Source: Taibaiella sp. | Lineage (GTDB): Bacteria; Bacteroidota; Bacteroidia; Chitinophagales; Chitinophagaceae | Direction of reading: 5' to 3' | NCBI GenBank assembly: GCA_021740995.1 | Contig: JAIOYR010000039.1 | Location: 1-35,143, forward strand | DNA: 35,143 nucleotides | Shown here: positions 15,851-24,510 of the stretch, in pieces | Position numbering within the stretch: position 1 is the stretch's first letter | Layout of the letters: every line of letters begins with the position of its first letter | Notes under the pieces: model-generated | The model's input: the letters and a program-made list of their open reading frames with translations, nothing else | What the model was told of the DNA's origin: nothing | The model's database searches: none | Position numbers and translations under genes: made by a program

Positions 15851-16459
15851 CTACTCTCTGGAAACCGGCTTTATACCTACACCTCTTATCTCTGTAAGCC
15901 GTTGTACATACTCCCTGCAATAGATTAATGGTATGCCGGCATTAACAGTGCAGAAAAGTTGCAGCTCTTGCTTGTATATGGTTGCTTCGCATTGTTTCAG
16001 CAGATATAGTACCTCGCCCATTACCGGGTAGTCAAAATTGATTTCGTAAAGCTGTTCTATCCATTTTTCAGTTCTTGGTACAGTTTCCAGTGCCTGTGCG
16101 GTGGCAGTCTTATAAGCATTGATGAGCCCAGGCACGCCCAGCAGGGAGCCGCCAAAGTAGCGCACCACCACAACCAGCACATTGGTAAGCTCCAAACTGT
16201 CTATCTGTCCCATTATTGGTTTTCCGGCACTGCCTGCAGGTTCGCCATCATCATTGGCGCGGTGTTGAGTGCCGTCTGTGCCTATGCGCCATGCATAGCA
16301 ATAATGTACCGCCTTAGGATGTTCTTTTTTCAATGCCAGTAGTTTTTCTTTGACTTCCTGAGATGATACAATAGGGTAGGCGTATGCAAGAAACTTGCTG
16401 CCCCTGTCTCTAAAATCTCCCCGCCCCTCTGCCGAAATTGTAGTATATTTTTCTGCCAT
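15851..16459 (-). CDS. IMPACT/YigZ family protein
   Basis: The 202-aa product is a UPF0029 (IMPACT N-terminal) family member. Key blocks are GSKFLAYAYPI, KAVHYCYAWRIG, NDDGEPAGSAGKPIMGQI and VVVVRYFGGSLLGVPGLI. Bacterial YigZ proteins are structurally related to ribosome-associated and regulatory domains of IMPACT, but their molecular role is unclear. The protein is cytosolic and of normal length. It runs tail-to-tail with pdxH (12 bp apart) and begins 4 bp after the stop of a thioesterase gene on the same strand, so the two are probably an operon. Confidence 0.92.
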   Translation of the reverse strand: MAEKYTTISAEGRGDFRDRGSKFLAYAYPIVSSQEVKEKLLALKKEHPKAVHYCYAWRIGTDGTQHRANDDGEPAGSAGKPIMGQIDSLELTNVLVVVVRYFGGSLLGVPGLINAYKTATAQALETVPRTEKWIEQLYEINFDYPVMGEVLYLLKQCEATIYKQELQLFCTVNAGIPLIYCREYVQRLTEIRGVGIKPVSRE

Positions 16460-16463
16460 TATG

Positions 16464-16904
16464 TTATTGTCCTTGCAGCAGAAAGTCGGATAATTCGGTG
16501 GTCATTGTACCTATCTTTCTGGTATCATAATCAAAGCATACCATGCCTGTTTTGGCATGCGCAATGTCTTTGGAAAATCCATCCCGAACGGTGGAAATAT
16601 GGTATAGAAAGGTAAATGTGCTGCCAGATACTTCTCCGGTATATATCTTTACCAGCAAGGTGTCGCCATAGAATGCCTCTCCTTTGTACGCTATCATTAC
16701 ATCAGCCATTATCATGCTGGTGCCGGCAATCTTCATTTCAGTGTAGCCTCTGGCACGCAGCATTTGCATACGGGCTTCGTGTATCACAGATAGCAGGGAG
16801 TCATTACCTACATGGTTGCCATAGTTGATATCGCCTATGCGCACTGGAATAGTAGCTGTATACAGCGGATTGTAATCAGGAAATAGTATTTTTACACGAC
16901 TCAT
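16464..16904 (-). CDS. acyl-CoA thioesterase (4HBT hotdog family)
   Basis: The 146-aa protein has the 4HBT/YbgC-type pattern: VRIGDINYGNHVGNDSLL at about residues 21-38 takes the place of the usual D-x-x-GH-x-N block with the catalytic aspartate D24 and NHVGN, then IMADVMIAYKGEAFYGDTL and FTFLYHIS. It should hydrolyse acyl-CoA or acyl-ACP thioesters in the cytosol; the substrate is not known. It is the first gene of the pair with the IMPACT protein. Its start codon is only 16 bp from the start of the divergent hydrolase gene. Confidence 0.85.
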   Translation of the reverse strand: MSRVKILFPDYNPLYTATIPVRIGDINYGNHVGNDSLLSVIHEARMQMLRARGYTEMKIAGTSMIMADVMIAYKGEAFYGDTLLVKIYTGEVSGSTFTFLYHISTVRDGFSKDIAHAKTGMVCFDYDTRKIGTMTTELSDFLLQGQ

Positions 16905-16920
16905 AATAGAATGCCAAAGT

Positions 16921-17532
16921 ATGAAAATAATCTGTGTAGGGCGAAATTACGCCGATCATGCCAAAGAATTAAAAAACGATTTGACCACGGAACCGGTACT
17001 GTTCATGAAGCCCAAAACAGCAATACTGCTGCCACACAAGCCGTTGTATTACCCTGAGTTCACAGACGATCTGCATTATGAATGCGAGCTGGTGGTGAAA
17101 ATAAGCAGTAACGGTAAGTATATACAGGAAAAATTTGCTCATAAATACTACGATGCTATTTCATTGGGTATAGACTTTACGGCCCGCGACCTGCAACGGG
17201 AGCAGCAGAAAAAGGGGTTGCCATGGGAAATAGCAAAGGCATTTGATGGTTCTGCAGCGGTAGGCACTTTTGTGCCACTAACAGAGGACATTGATGTTGA
17301 TAACCTTTCGTTCAGGCTGGATAAAAATGGTGAGGCTGTACAGAACGGCAATACAAGCGACATGATTTTTAAGGTAAATAACATCATTGCTTATTGCTCT
17401 AAGTTCTTTACACTGAATATAGGTGATCTTATATTTACGGGTACACCGGCAGGGGTAGGTCCAGTAGCTGTAGACGACAAGCTGGAAGGGTATCTGTCAG
17501 GTGAAAAAGTGCTCAGTGTAGCTGTCAAGTGA
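16921..17532 (+). CDS. fumarylacetoacetate hydrolase (FAH) family protein
   Basis: This 203-aa single-domain FAH-family enzyme has the family motifs VGRNYADHAKEL at the start, PVLFMKPKTAILLP, HYECELVVKI with metal-binding glutamate, LGIDFTARDLQ and IFTGTPAGVGPV near the end. Members act on 2-oxo acid substrates with a divalent metal, as acylpyruvate hydrolases or oxaloacetate decarboxylases (FAHD1-like). The length fits that branch better than full fumarylacetoacetase (about 420 aa). The substrate here is not decided by sequence. It ends 2 bp from the opposing lipoprotein gene. Confidence 0.9.
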   Translation: MKIICVGRNYADHAKELKNDLTTEPVLFMKPKTAILLPHKPLYYPEFTDDLHYECELVVKISSNGKYIQEKFAHKYYDAISLGIDFTARDLQREQQKKGLPWEIAKAFDGSAAVGTFVPLTEDIDVDNLSFRLDKNGEAVQNGNTSDMIFKVNNIIAYCSKFFTLNIGDLIFTGTPAGVGPVAVDDKLEGYLSGEKVLSVAVK

Positions 17533-17534
17533 GG

Positions 17535-17975
17535 TTACCTGGCAGGGGCAGTAAAAGAACCCTTGAAATTGGTTTGAAGGTAGAATAAGTCGAAAGTGCC
17601 TGTGATTAGTTCGTCTGATACAGATGTGATAACTATTTTTCCTGCACGCGCCATTATAGCATCGGAGCCACTCCTATACATGCCTGTGTTTCCGTTTATG
17701 TTTCCACCGGTGCCTCTATAATCTACTATAAATGTCTTTTTTGCACCCGTATAGCCAGTTAGTGTAATGTCCAGACTCTCTTTGCCGTCAGTGCTAATGG
17801 CGTTTATGTACACTGTTCCGTTGTTTTTGTTGTCTGTTTGTACATTGGTGGTAGTCCAGAGCGTATCTTTATCCAGCACAAACGTCATAGTGGTGGGTAG
17901 AGATGTGATCTTCTTTTTGCAGGATGTTGCAGCAAAAGATAATGCCAGGATGCAAAGGGTTATGTAGTATTTCAT
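17535..17975 (-). CDS. small lipoprotein
   Basis: The 146-aa product from the ATG at 17975 has a lipoprotein signal (MKYYITLCILALSFAATSC), with the lipid-carrying Cys at residue 19, followed by KKK. The remainder reads as a small beta-rich periplasmic or outer-membrane-anchored domain, with LTGYTGAKKTFIVDY and a glycine-rich turn GTGGNINGN. An upstream ATG at 18020 would add 15 residues before the signal peptide and overlap the trmD end, so it is rejected. Function is unknown. It follows trmD on the same strand and may be cotranscribed. Confidence 0.8.
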   Translation of the reverse strand: MKYYITLCILALSFAATSCKKKITSLPTTMTFVLDKDTLWTTTNVQTDNKNNGTVYINAISTDGKESLDITLTGYTGAKKTFIVDYRGTGGNINGNTGMYRSGSDAIMARAGKIVITSVSDELITGTFDLFYLQTNFKGSFTAPAR

Positions 17976-18012
17976 GGTAATGTATTTTTTTGTTTCAGAC
18001 AATTGAAATTCT

Positions 18013-18687
18013 TTATTCAAGCAGGCCTGGTCTTCGTTCTTTTGTCCTTTTTAGCGATTGCTCATATCGCCAGTCGTCTATTTTTTTCGGGTCGCCACAT
18101 AGTAGTATTTCCGGTACTTCCCAACCTCGGAAATCGGCAGGCCGGGTATATACAGGCGGTGCGAGCAATCCATCCTGAAAAGAGTCGAAAAGTGCCGATG
18201 TTTCATCATTGAGTACGCCGGGAAGCAATCTGCCTACTGCATCTACCACTACTGCCGCTGCCAGTTCGCCGCCGCTAAGTACATAGTCGCCAATGGATAT
18301 CTCCATAGTCACATAGTGTTGTCTTATCCGGTCGTCAATTCCCTTGTAGTGCCCGCAGATAATTATTATGTTTTCTCTTAGCGATAGGGTATTGGCAGTC
18401 TTCTGGTCAAAGAGGGTGCCGTCGGGTGTCATGTAGATAACTTCATCGTAAGTGCGTTCCGATTTTAGTTTGTCAATGAGTATTGCAAGTGGCTCAGGCA
18501 TCATCACCATACCCGCTCCTCCCCCAAACTGGTAATCATCTACCTGTCCTTGCTTATATGGAGTGTAGTCGCGCAAATTGTGGGTTATTATTTCCAGCAG
18601 TCCACGGTCTTTTGCCCTTTTCATCATAGAATGGCTAAAAGGACTCACCAACAATTCCGGCAAAACAGTAATAATATCTACTCTCAT
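18013..18687 (-). CDS. trmD: tRNA (guanine-N1)-methyltransferase TrmD
   Basis: The 224-aa SPOUT methyltransferase makes m1G37 in tRNAs, which prevents +1 frameshifting. The trefoil-knot SAM-binding motifs are visible: [13 protein letters not shown] at about residues 53-65, [13 protein letters not shown], and [17 protein letters not shown]. The open frame extends 53 codons upstream, but it runs into the rimM coding region, and the ATG at 18687 (protein start [13 protein letters not shown]) is the conserved start of the family. It lies 14 bp after the rimM stop. The two genes should form one transcript. Confidence 0.96.
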   Translation of the reverse strand: MRVDIITVLPELLVSPFSHSMMKRAKDRGLLEIITHNLRDYTPYKQGQVDDYQFGGGAGMVMMPEPLAILIDKLKSERTYDEVIYMTPDGTLFDQKTANTLSLRENIIIICGHYKGIDDRIRQHYVTMEISIGDYVLSGGELAAAVVVDAVGRLLPGVLNDETSALFDSFQDGLLAPPVYTRPADFRGWEVPEILLCGDPKKIDDWRYEQSLKRTKERRPGLLE

Positions 18688-18701
18688 TGTTATTGTTGGT
18701 T

Positions 18702-19217
18702 TTACTTTTGTGTTTGGTATACCTCCAGCAGTCCTTCGGGTAAAGTTGTTTTTAAGACGCGGGCCTTCAGGTCCAGCGATTCTATAGTGGCATCTACCAG
18801 CGGTATCAGCACTTCGCTGTTGTTGTAATTCAGTGTCGCTATCCATTGTTTGCCCGTCTGCATTACGTCTTCTATTTTTCCGATGTCTCCGTAGTGCTTA
18901 TCCAATACAGTAAAACCTATCCACAATAGCGGCGACTGACGGGCCATGCCTTCGAGCAGTTCTTCGGCTACATATACGTGGCGAGTAACCAGTCTTTTAG
19001 CTTCCTGCTGAGTAGATACATCTTCTACATTTACATGATACTCCCCGCTATTTATTGCTTTGCACTGGGTAACGAAGTAGGGTATAAAGCTACCTTTCTG
19101 CATTTCTACCATCAGCACATTTCCTTTTTTCAGCCATTCATTGTTGGTGGCTATGTGGGTCATTATCAGTGTACCACTCAGACCGTGGGTAGCCACTATT
19201 TTTCCAATCCGTATCAT
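18702..19217 (-). CDS. rimM: ribosome maturation factor RimM
   Basis: This 171-aa protein assists 30S subunit assembly by binding ribosomal protein S19. The N-terminal RimM domain carries [17 protein letters not shown]. The PRC-barrel C-terminal part includes [19 protein letters not shown] and [19 protein letters not shown]. The length is normal. It is upstream of trmD, as in most bacteria, but the usual leading gene rpsP is not in front of it; a plus-strand gene (metF) follows instead. Confidence 0.95.
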   Translation of the reverse strand: MIRIGKIVATHGLSGTLIMTHIATNNEWLKKGNVLMVEMQKGSFIPYFVTQCKAINSGEYHVNVEDVSTQQEAKRLVTRHVYVAEELLEGMARQSPLLWIGFTVLDKHYGDIGKIEDVMQTGKQWIATLNYNNSEVLIPLVDATIESLDLKARVLKTTLPEGLLEVYQTQK

Positions 19218-19338
19218 TTGATGTCAAAGATAGGATTGAATTTGTTAATGACCATTTTGCAGATTATACAGGGCAATATCTATAAAACTCAATTCTTATG
19301 TTATTAGTATCTTTCGTTCCTAATTCAGTATTTAATTA

Positions 19339-19346
19339 TATTTTTG
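19339..19346 (+). promoter_or_regulatory. metF -7 box TATTTTTG
   Basis: An exact TAnnTTTG match lies 16 bp before the metF ATG. A TTCG (one mismatch to TTTG) lies 22 bp upstream, at 19313-19316. Transcription would start near 19350, giving a very short leader. Confidence 0.5.
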
Positions 19347-19362
19347 CCTTACCGAAATAATT

Positions 19363-20316
19363 ATGAAAGTAACACAACTACTGGCAGAGGCTAAAGAAAC
19401 CATTATTTCTTTCGAAATATTGCCCCCCACCAAGGGTAAGAGTATAGAGTCGATATATAAACATCTGGACCCACTAATGGAGTTCAATCCGGCATTTATA
19501 AACGTAACCTATCACCGAGCAGAGCAGGTTTTCAAAAAACGTCCGGATGGCAATTTTGAGCGTGTAGAGATTCGTAAACGTCCGGGTACTGTAGGTATTT
19601 GCGCTGCATTAATGAATAAATACAAGGTAGAAGCAATTCCGCATCTTATCTGTGGAGGTTTCAGTAAAGAAGAAACAGAAAACGCACTGATTGACCTTGA
19701 TTTTCTTGGTATCAAAAATGTATTGGCGCTCAGAGGCGATGCTGCTGCAAATGAAAAATTCTTCAATCCGCATCCTAACGGACACAGATATGCAGAAGAT
19801 CTTGTGAAACAGATAGTGACGTTGAACAAGGGCCAGTATATGGAGGAGGATATAATTGATGGTGCAAAAACAGATTTTTGTATAGGTATAGCAGGTTATC
19901 CGGAAAAACATTTCGAGTCGCCAAATATGGATACTGATATTCATTATCTGAAAAGGAAGATTGAATTCGGAGCACATTATGTAACCACGCAATTGTTTTT
20001 CAATAATGAGCATTTCTTCAATTATGAAAAAAAGTGTCGCGAAAACAATGTTACCGTACCCATAATACCGGGATTAAAGCCTCTGACCAACAAAAAGCAG
20101 CTGAATACTATTCCACGCGTATTTAATGTAGAAGTACCGGTAGAACTGTACACTGAAATGATGAAAGCCAAGACCGATGCTGATTGTGAGCAGGTGGGTA
20201 CTGAATGGCTGTTGCATCAGTGTAGAGATCTGCTGAAGAATAAGGTGGGTGTGCTTCATTTCTACACACTGGGTAAACCACAGGTTATTTATAATGTACT
20301 GAAACAATTGTTCTGA
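19363..20316 (+). CDS. metF: methylenetetrahydrofolate reductase
   Basis: The 317-aa FAD enzyme reduces 5,10-methylene-THF to 5-methyl-THF for methionine synthesis. Family features are ISFEILPPTKGKS at the N-terminus, NVTYHRAEQ, the strand LGIKNVLALRGDAA at about residues 113-126, FCIGIAGYPEKH and the block FGAHYVTTQLFFNNEHFFNY, ending with PIIPGLKPL. Length and motif order are those of a bacterial MetF. It leads an apparent operon with the EVE-domain gene 16 bp downstream. Confidence 0.96.
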   Translation: MKVTQLLAEAKETIISFEILPPTKGKSIESIYKHLDPLMEFNPAFINVTYHRAEQVFKKRPDGNFERVEIRKRPGTVGICAALMNKYKVEAIPHLICGGFSKEETENALIDLDFLGIKNVLALRGDAAANEKFFNPHPNGHRYAEDLVKQIVTLNKGQYMEEDIIDGAKTDFCIGIAGYPEKHFESPNMDTDIHYLKRKIEFGAHYVTTQLFFNNEHFFNYEKKCRENNVTVPIIPGLKPLTNKKQLNTIPRVFNVEVPVELYTEMMKAKTDADCEQVGTEWLLHQCRDLLKNKVGVLHFYTLGKPQVIYNVLKQLF

Positions 20317-20332
20317 TAAATACTACTGATAA

Positions 20333-20743
20333 ATGAACTACTGGTTAGTAAAATCTGAGCCGTTTAAGTATAGCTGGGAGCAATTTGTAAAAGAAAAAAA
20401 GACCTTTTGGGATGGTGTGCGCAATTATGCTGCACGAAACAATCTCAGAGCAATGGCAAAGGGTGATCAGGTATTCTTTTATCACAGTAATGAAGGACTT
20501 GCCATAGTAGGTATTGCGGAGGTAGTAAAAGAGGCTTATCAGGACCCAACAACAGAAGACACTAACTGGGTAGTAGTAGAATTGAAACCCGTAAAGGCAC
20601 TGCCTGTGCCGGTAACCCTTTCGTCAATTAAGCAGGAGCCATCATTGGCCAATATGCAACTGGTAAAGTTGAGCAGGCTTTCTGTATGCTCGGTAACGCC
20701 TGTTGAATTCAAGATAATATTAAATATGGGTGGATTAAAGTAA
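20333..20743 (+). CDS. EVE domain-containing protein
   Basis: The 136-aa product is an EVE/THYN1-like domain, a PUA-superfamily fold that binds modified bases in nucleic acids. The start MNYWLVKSEPFKYSWEQF and the block WDGVRNYAARNNLRAMAKGD with FYHSNEGLAIVGI are typical. The length is that of a single domain. It lies 16 bp after metF, probably on the same transcript, although the functions are not known to be linked. Bacterial EVE proteins sometimes occur with DNA-modification defence genes, but no such gene is seen here. Its target is unknown. Confidence 0.93.
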   Translation: MNYWLVKSEPFKYSWEQFVKEKKTFWDGVRNYAARNNLRAMAKGDQVFFYHSNEGLAIVGIAEVVKEAYQDPTTEDTNWVVVELKPVKALPVPVTLSSIKQEPSLANMQLVKLSRLSVCSVTPVEFKIILNMGGLK

Positions 20744-20851
20744 ACAATTCGTTACTATCATACCCGTTTATGGTGTTATAATATAATTAATAGTTATAGT
20801 TATTTGGCGGTTGGTTTGTCATATACCTTCGTAAAAGGTATTTTTGCGCAG

Positions 20852-21622
20852 ATGACGCTGATGTATTCCATAAAAAAACTATTTACTTTCTGTACAGCAT
20901 GCCTCATGGTCACACTTTTGGTTGCCAGTTGCCAAACGGGTAAAAAAGTGGCATCAAACAGTAAATACTCACGTCAGCCTAAGTTTATAAATGGTATTTA
21001 TCTGGACGGGCATAATAAAACTACCGCGAAGACAAATGCAATAAGTACAAAGAAAGGACTCCCGACCCCTATAACCGTAAAGGAAGAACAAAAAACAATT
21101 GAAAAAACAGAATTGGACGTAGCGCCTAATCCTGTAGCTGCTGCCCGTGAAGAAAAGACAGAACCTGTATCTTTTGATTTGGTTTCAGATAACCTTGTAG
21201 GTAATAAATATGCTGAAATGATAGGGCTGGACCATAATGTAACTAGCAATAAACAACTATATCGGTTTATAGACAAATGGCACGGTACAAACTATAGATA
21301 TGGAGGGCAAACAATTGCCGGTATCGATTGTTCGGGTTTTTCGCAAAAACTATATGATGAGGTGTATCATATAGAACTGACGAGAACCGCCCAGGACCAA
21401 TACAACAACAGTAAGAGGGAAAAAAAAGCAGATAGTGCTGAAGAGGGTGATTTGGTATTCTTCAGAGAGCGTGGTAAACGTATTACACATGTGGGCGTGT
21501 ACCTGGCCAATAAATACTTTATTCACTCATCTACTTCTTCAGGTGTAATGATTAGTAATCTGGATGAAGAACATTGGCATAAACAGTTCGTAGGAATAGG
21601 AAAAATGCCGAAAACAGAATAG
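20852..21622 (+). CDS. NlpC/P60 family cell-wall hydrolase, lipoprotein
   Basis: The 256-aa protein, counted from the ATG at 20852, has a lipoprotein signal (LMVTLLVASC, lipid Cys at about 27), a low-complexity Lys/Thr/Glu linker and a C-terminal NlpC/P60 cysteine peptidase domain (about residues 125-256). The catalytic Cys is C160 in GIDCSGFSQ. Histidines follow at about 213 (RITHVGVYL) and 225 (FIHSS). It should cut stem peptides of peptidoglycan in the periplasm. The ATG at 20861 is also possible. An upstream TTG start at 20804 adds 16 residues before the signal and is rejected. It stops 1 bp before the convergent response regulator. Confidence 0.9.
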   Translation: MTLMYSIKKLFTFCTACLMVTLLVASCQTGKKVASNSKYSRQPKFINGIYLDGHNKTTAKTNAISTKKGLPTPITVKEEQKTIEKTELDVAPNPVAAAREEKTEPVSFDLVSDNLVGNKYAEMIGLDHNVTSNKQLYRFIDKWHGTNYRYGGQTIAGIDCSGFSQKLYDEVYHIELTRTAQDQYNNSKREKKADSAEEGDLVFFRERGKRITHVGVYLANKYFIHSSTSSGVMISNLDEEHWHKQFVGIGKMPKTE

Positions 21623-21623
21623 T

Positions 21624-22088
21624 TTATGATAGTAACTTTTGCCTGAGAAGAAACTCTAGCTGCTCATTCGAAAGACTAAGTTTATCATTCATTTCTCTTT
21701 CATCCATTTTTTGCTTGTAAACATCAAAAGCTCTGTTGATAGTAATATCAAGCTCTTCTTCGTTCCATGGTTTTGTGAGGTAATGGAATATTTTACCTTT
21801 ATTCACGGCATCTATAACAGCAGCCATATCGGCATATCCGGTAAGTAATATACGAATGGGGTCAGGATATTCAACAAGTATAGACTCCAGAAACTCCACT
21901 CCGGTCATGTGTGGCATTCTTTGGTCTGTTATGATAATATTAACTGTATGGTTTCTTAAAATTTTTATAGCTTCCTCTCCACTAATAGCGGTAATTACAT
22001 TATATTTAATGCGGAAAACTGCTTTAAATGAAACAAGGTTATTGACTTCATCATCAACATACAATATGGTTATTTTTTCTTTTGTCAT
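21624..22088 (-). CDS. response regulator, receiver domain plus short helical tail
   Basis: The 154-aa single-domain response regulator has acidic residues in YVDDEVNNL (D12, D13), the phosphoacceptor D55 in IIITDQRMPHMTG, the conserved threonine in ILLTGYAD and the lysine in FHYLTKPW. The last 35 residues form a charged helix or coiled coil with no DNA-binding domain. Receivers of this type (DQRMP ... GYxD ... TKPW) are close to the N-terminal domain of the hybrid at 27409-28515. It lies at the divergent edge of the signalling cluster, 88 bp from the start of the ThiF-nitroreductase gene. It probably belongs to the same system. Confidence 0.88.
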   Translation of the reverse strand: MTKEKITILYVDDEVNNLVSFKAVFRIKYNVITAISGEEAIKILRNHTVNIIITDQRMPHMTGVEFLESILVEYPDPIRILLTGYADMAAVIDAVNKGKIFHYLTKPWNEEELDITINRAFDVYKQKMDEREMNDKLSLSNEQLEFLLRQKLLS

Positions 22089-22124
22089 TTTGAATAGTTA
22101 AAATGAGATAGCCCATGCATGTAC

Positions 22125-22132
22125 TACGTTTG
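22125..22132 (+). promoter_or_regulatory. -7 box TACGTTTG before the signalling operon
   Basis: An exact TAnnTTTG match lies 44 bp before the GTG start of the 776-aa gene. No good -33 box is seen at the usual distance. If real, this promoter would drive the five-gene operon and face the divergent response regulator. Confidence 0.4.
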
Positions 22133-22176
22133 TAAAAATAATAAAACTTATTCGTTTAAAAATAAAATTTCGGGAA

Positions 22177-24507
22177 GTGTTGACAAAAATAATTTACGAT
22201 AAACTAAGGAATTCAAAGCAGGATGAAATAGTATTTACGCCTGTTTTTTTCAGACTTAGTAATCCTGAAGACAGAAAATCTTTCGAGGCTCTGCTCACTG
22301 ATTATCCGCAATTAAAAGTCTACGATACTATTGAGGATCAACTCAAAGAGTTGATAAAAGTGTATAATCCTACAGTGACATTGTCTAAAAAGGAATATAG
22401 CGAGAAAATACTTGAACATCTTCATGGAGAAGAAATAACGGATTACGGTGTTTGGGTGTATTATCCCTGGAGCAATAAGGTTGTTCACCTCCTAGACGAA
22501 AATGAGTTTGTTACTTTGAGAACGGCAGCTAATAGAAATAAGATAACCACAGCAGAAAGAACGTTGCTGGCAGAAAAGAAAGTTGGTGTTATAGGTTTGT
22601 CAGTAGGTCAGTCTGTATCACTCACTCTTGCCATGGAGCGGGGGTGTGGCGAATTGCGTATAGCTGATTTCGACACATTGGAACTAAACAACCTAAATAG
22701 AATAAGAGCCGGTGTGCATAATTTAGGAATCTTAAAGGCTTATGTGGTAGCACGGGAAATTGCAGAAATTGATCCTTATTTTAAAGTTGTTTGTTATACG
22801 GAAGGTATTAATGCTGAAAATATTCATGATTTTTTCACAAAAGGCGGACCATTAAATATTGTTATCGATGAATGTGATGGAGTGAACATTAAAATTTTGT
22901 GCAGAATAAAAGCAAAAGAACTGGGGGTGCCTGTGCTGATGGAGGCTAGCGACAGAGGAACAGTAGATGTAGAGCGATTTGATCTTGAACCGGACCGACT
23001 TATTATACATGGATGGTTAGAAGGTTTGCCTCTTGATTTTGAGATACTGAATAATTTGAAGACCAGCGAAGAAAAGTTGCCATATATGCTACCTATTTCA
23101 GGTATGGATACGCTGTCGCCAAGAATGAAAGCATCAATGGTAGAAATTCAGCAAACCATTACCACATGGCCGCAACTAGCCTCAGCAGTGGCACTAGGTG
23201 GGGCAATCACAGCTGATACATGCAGGCGTATATTCTTGAATCAATTCACTGATTCCGGTAGGTATTTCGTTGATCTGGAAAAGTTATTGCCAGATACTAG
23301 ACCCCGATCGCCTTACGTTTCTACAATGGACCCTGTTGCCCCGATAACAGATCATGATGTACTGATGCTTGTAAATAATGTAGAATTAAAAGATGATGAA
23401 TCAGATTTTGTGCCGGAAATATCCGAAATAGAAAGGATGGTAGAAGCAGCCATCAAAGCCCCTTCTGCTGGCAACAACCAGCCATGGAAGTGGCATTTTC
23501 AGGGAAAACGACTTTATTTGTTTCACGATAGGGTAAGATCTTTGTCTTTTGGAGATTATCAGGATATGGCATCTTATGTAGCATTAGGTGCTGCAATAGA
23601 AAATTTACAGATAGCGGCATTTAAGATGAATATAGGAATTGTCTTAAGTCCTTTTGAAATAAAAGAAAAGAAATTAATTGCAATTATTAAGTTTACACGC
23701 ACTATTAATTTCAACTTATTGCACCGTCCTGAGCAGCTTTTCTCTTTTATAAATAGCAGATGCACGAATCGTAACCTTGGTAAAAGGTTGCCAATATCTG
23801 CAAACGTATACCAAAGTCTGCATGAAGCAGTGAATTCTGTTTCCGGTGCAAGATTGTTCATTAAAGACGACGATCAAACCTTAGATGCACTCAGAGACAT
23901 AATAAGTGCATCTGAAAGATTGCGTATGTTACATCCGGAAGGGCATATGGAATTTTATGAAAAGGAACTCAGATGGGATGATGAACATAGTAAATCCACA
24001 GCAGACGGAATTGATATAGCTACAGTAGACGTAACCCCATCTGAACTGGTAGGACTAAAATTGGTTAAAGACCCGGAAGTAGTAAAATTGTTGGCTGAAT
24101 GGAGAGGAGGTAAAGCACTTGAAAAAATTGCTCAAAAAGCAATTAACAGTGCCTCAGCTGTCGGCCTTATTACTATGCCTGAGTTTTCAACTTCAAACTT
24201 CCTTAAGGCAGGGATAGCTGTAGAAAGAATGTGGCTGACAGCCACAGAGCATAAAATATCCATGCAGCCAATGTTGGCAGCCACGTTGCATTTTGCCCGT
24301 TTAAACTATGGAAATGGAGAAGGTCTTCCTGATTTTATGAAATTTGAATTCGGAGAATTACACAATAAATTTATTAATATTTTCCCGGAGGTAGTAGGAA
24401 GTGCAGAGGTTTTTCTCTTTAGATTAAGTATTGCGAATGAGCCGAAAGTAAAGTCTTACAGACAATCTATCAATAAAGTATTGACTATTAATAAATATAA
24501 TTATTAA
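22177..24507 (+). CDS. ThiF/E1-like adenylating domain fused to nitroreductase (Rv1355c/MoeY-type)
   Basis: The 776-aa fusion has an N-terminal segment of about 120 residues with no recognised domain. It is followed by a ThiF/E1-like adenylyltransferase domain (about 125-365): nucleotide loop VGVIGLSVGQSVSLTLA at 136-152, then ADFDTLELNNLNRIRAG with the NLNR arginine. A nitroreductase-like flavin domain (about 415-750) begins with the family motif APSAGNNQPWKWHF. No zinc-binding CxxC pair is seen in the E1 part. The same fusion is known from Mycobacterium tuberculosis Rv1355c (MoeY), whose role is not established. Possible chemistry is activation of a carboxylate and oxidation or reduction of a ring, as in azole peptide pathways, but no YcaO gene is present. 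The start is GTG at 22177. Confidence 0.9.
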   Translation: MLTKIIYDKLRNSKQDEIVFTPVFFRLSNPEDRKSFEALLTDYPQLKVYDTIEDQLKELIKVYNPTVTLSKKEYSEKILEHLHGEEITDYGVWVYYPWSNKVVHLLDENEFVTLRTAANRNKITTAERTLLAEKKVGVIGLSVGQSVSLTLAMERGCGELRIADFDTLELNNLNRIRAGVHNLGILKAYVVAREIAEIDPYFKVVCYTEGINAENIHDFFTKGGPLNIVIDECDGVNIKILCRIKAKELGVPVLMEASDRGTVDVERFDLEPDRLIIHGWLEGLPLDFEILNNLKTSEEKLPYMLPISGMDTLSPRMKASMVEIQQTITTWPQLASAVALGGAITADTCRRIFLNQFTDSGRYFVDLEKLLPDTRPRSPYVSTMDPVAPITDHDVLMLVNNVELKDDESDFVPEISEIERMVEAAIKAPSAGNNQPWKWHFQGKRLYLFHDRVRSLSFGDYQDMASYVALGAAIENLQIAAFKMNIGIVLSPFEIKEKKLIAIIKFTRTINFNLLHRPEQLFSFINSRCTNRNLGKRLPISANVYQSLHEAVNSVSGARLFIKDDDQTLDALRDIISASERLRMLHPEGHMEFYEKELRWDDEHSKSTADGIDIATVDVTPSELVGLKLVKDPEVVKLLAEWRGGKALEKIAQKAINSASAVGLITMPEFSTSNFLKAGIAVERMWLTATEHKISMQPMLAATLHFARLNYGNGEGLPDFMKFEFGELHNKFINIFPEVVGSAEVFLFRLSIANEPKVKSYRQSINKVLTINKYNY

Positions 24508-24510
24508 TGT

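Noticed and set aside
18688-18846. 53-codon N-terminal extension of TrmD
   Set aside because: It overlaps the rimM coding region in another frame, and the conserved TrmD start [12 protein letters not shown] follows the ATG at 18687.
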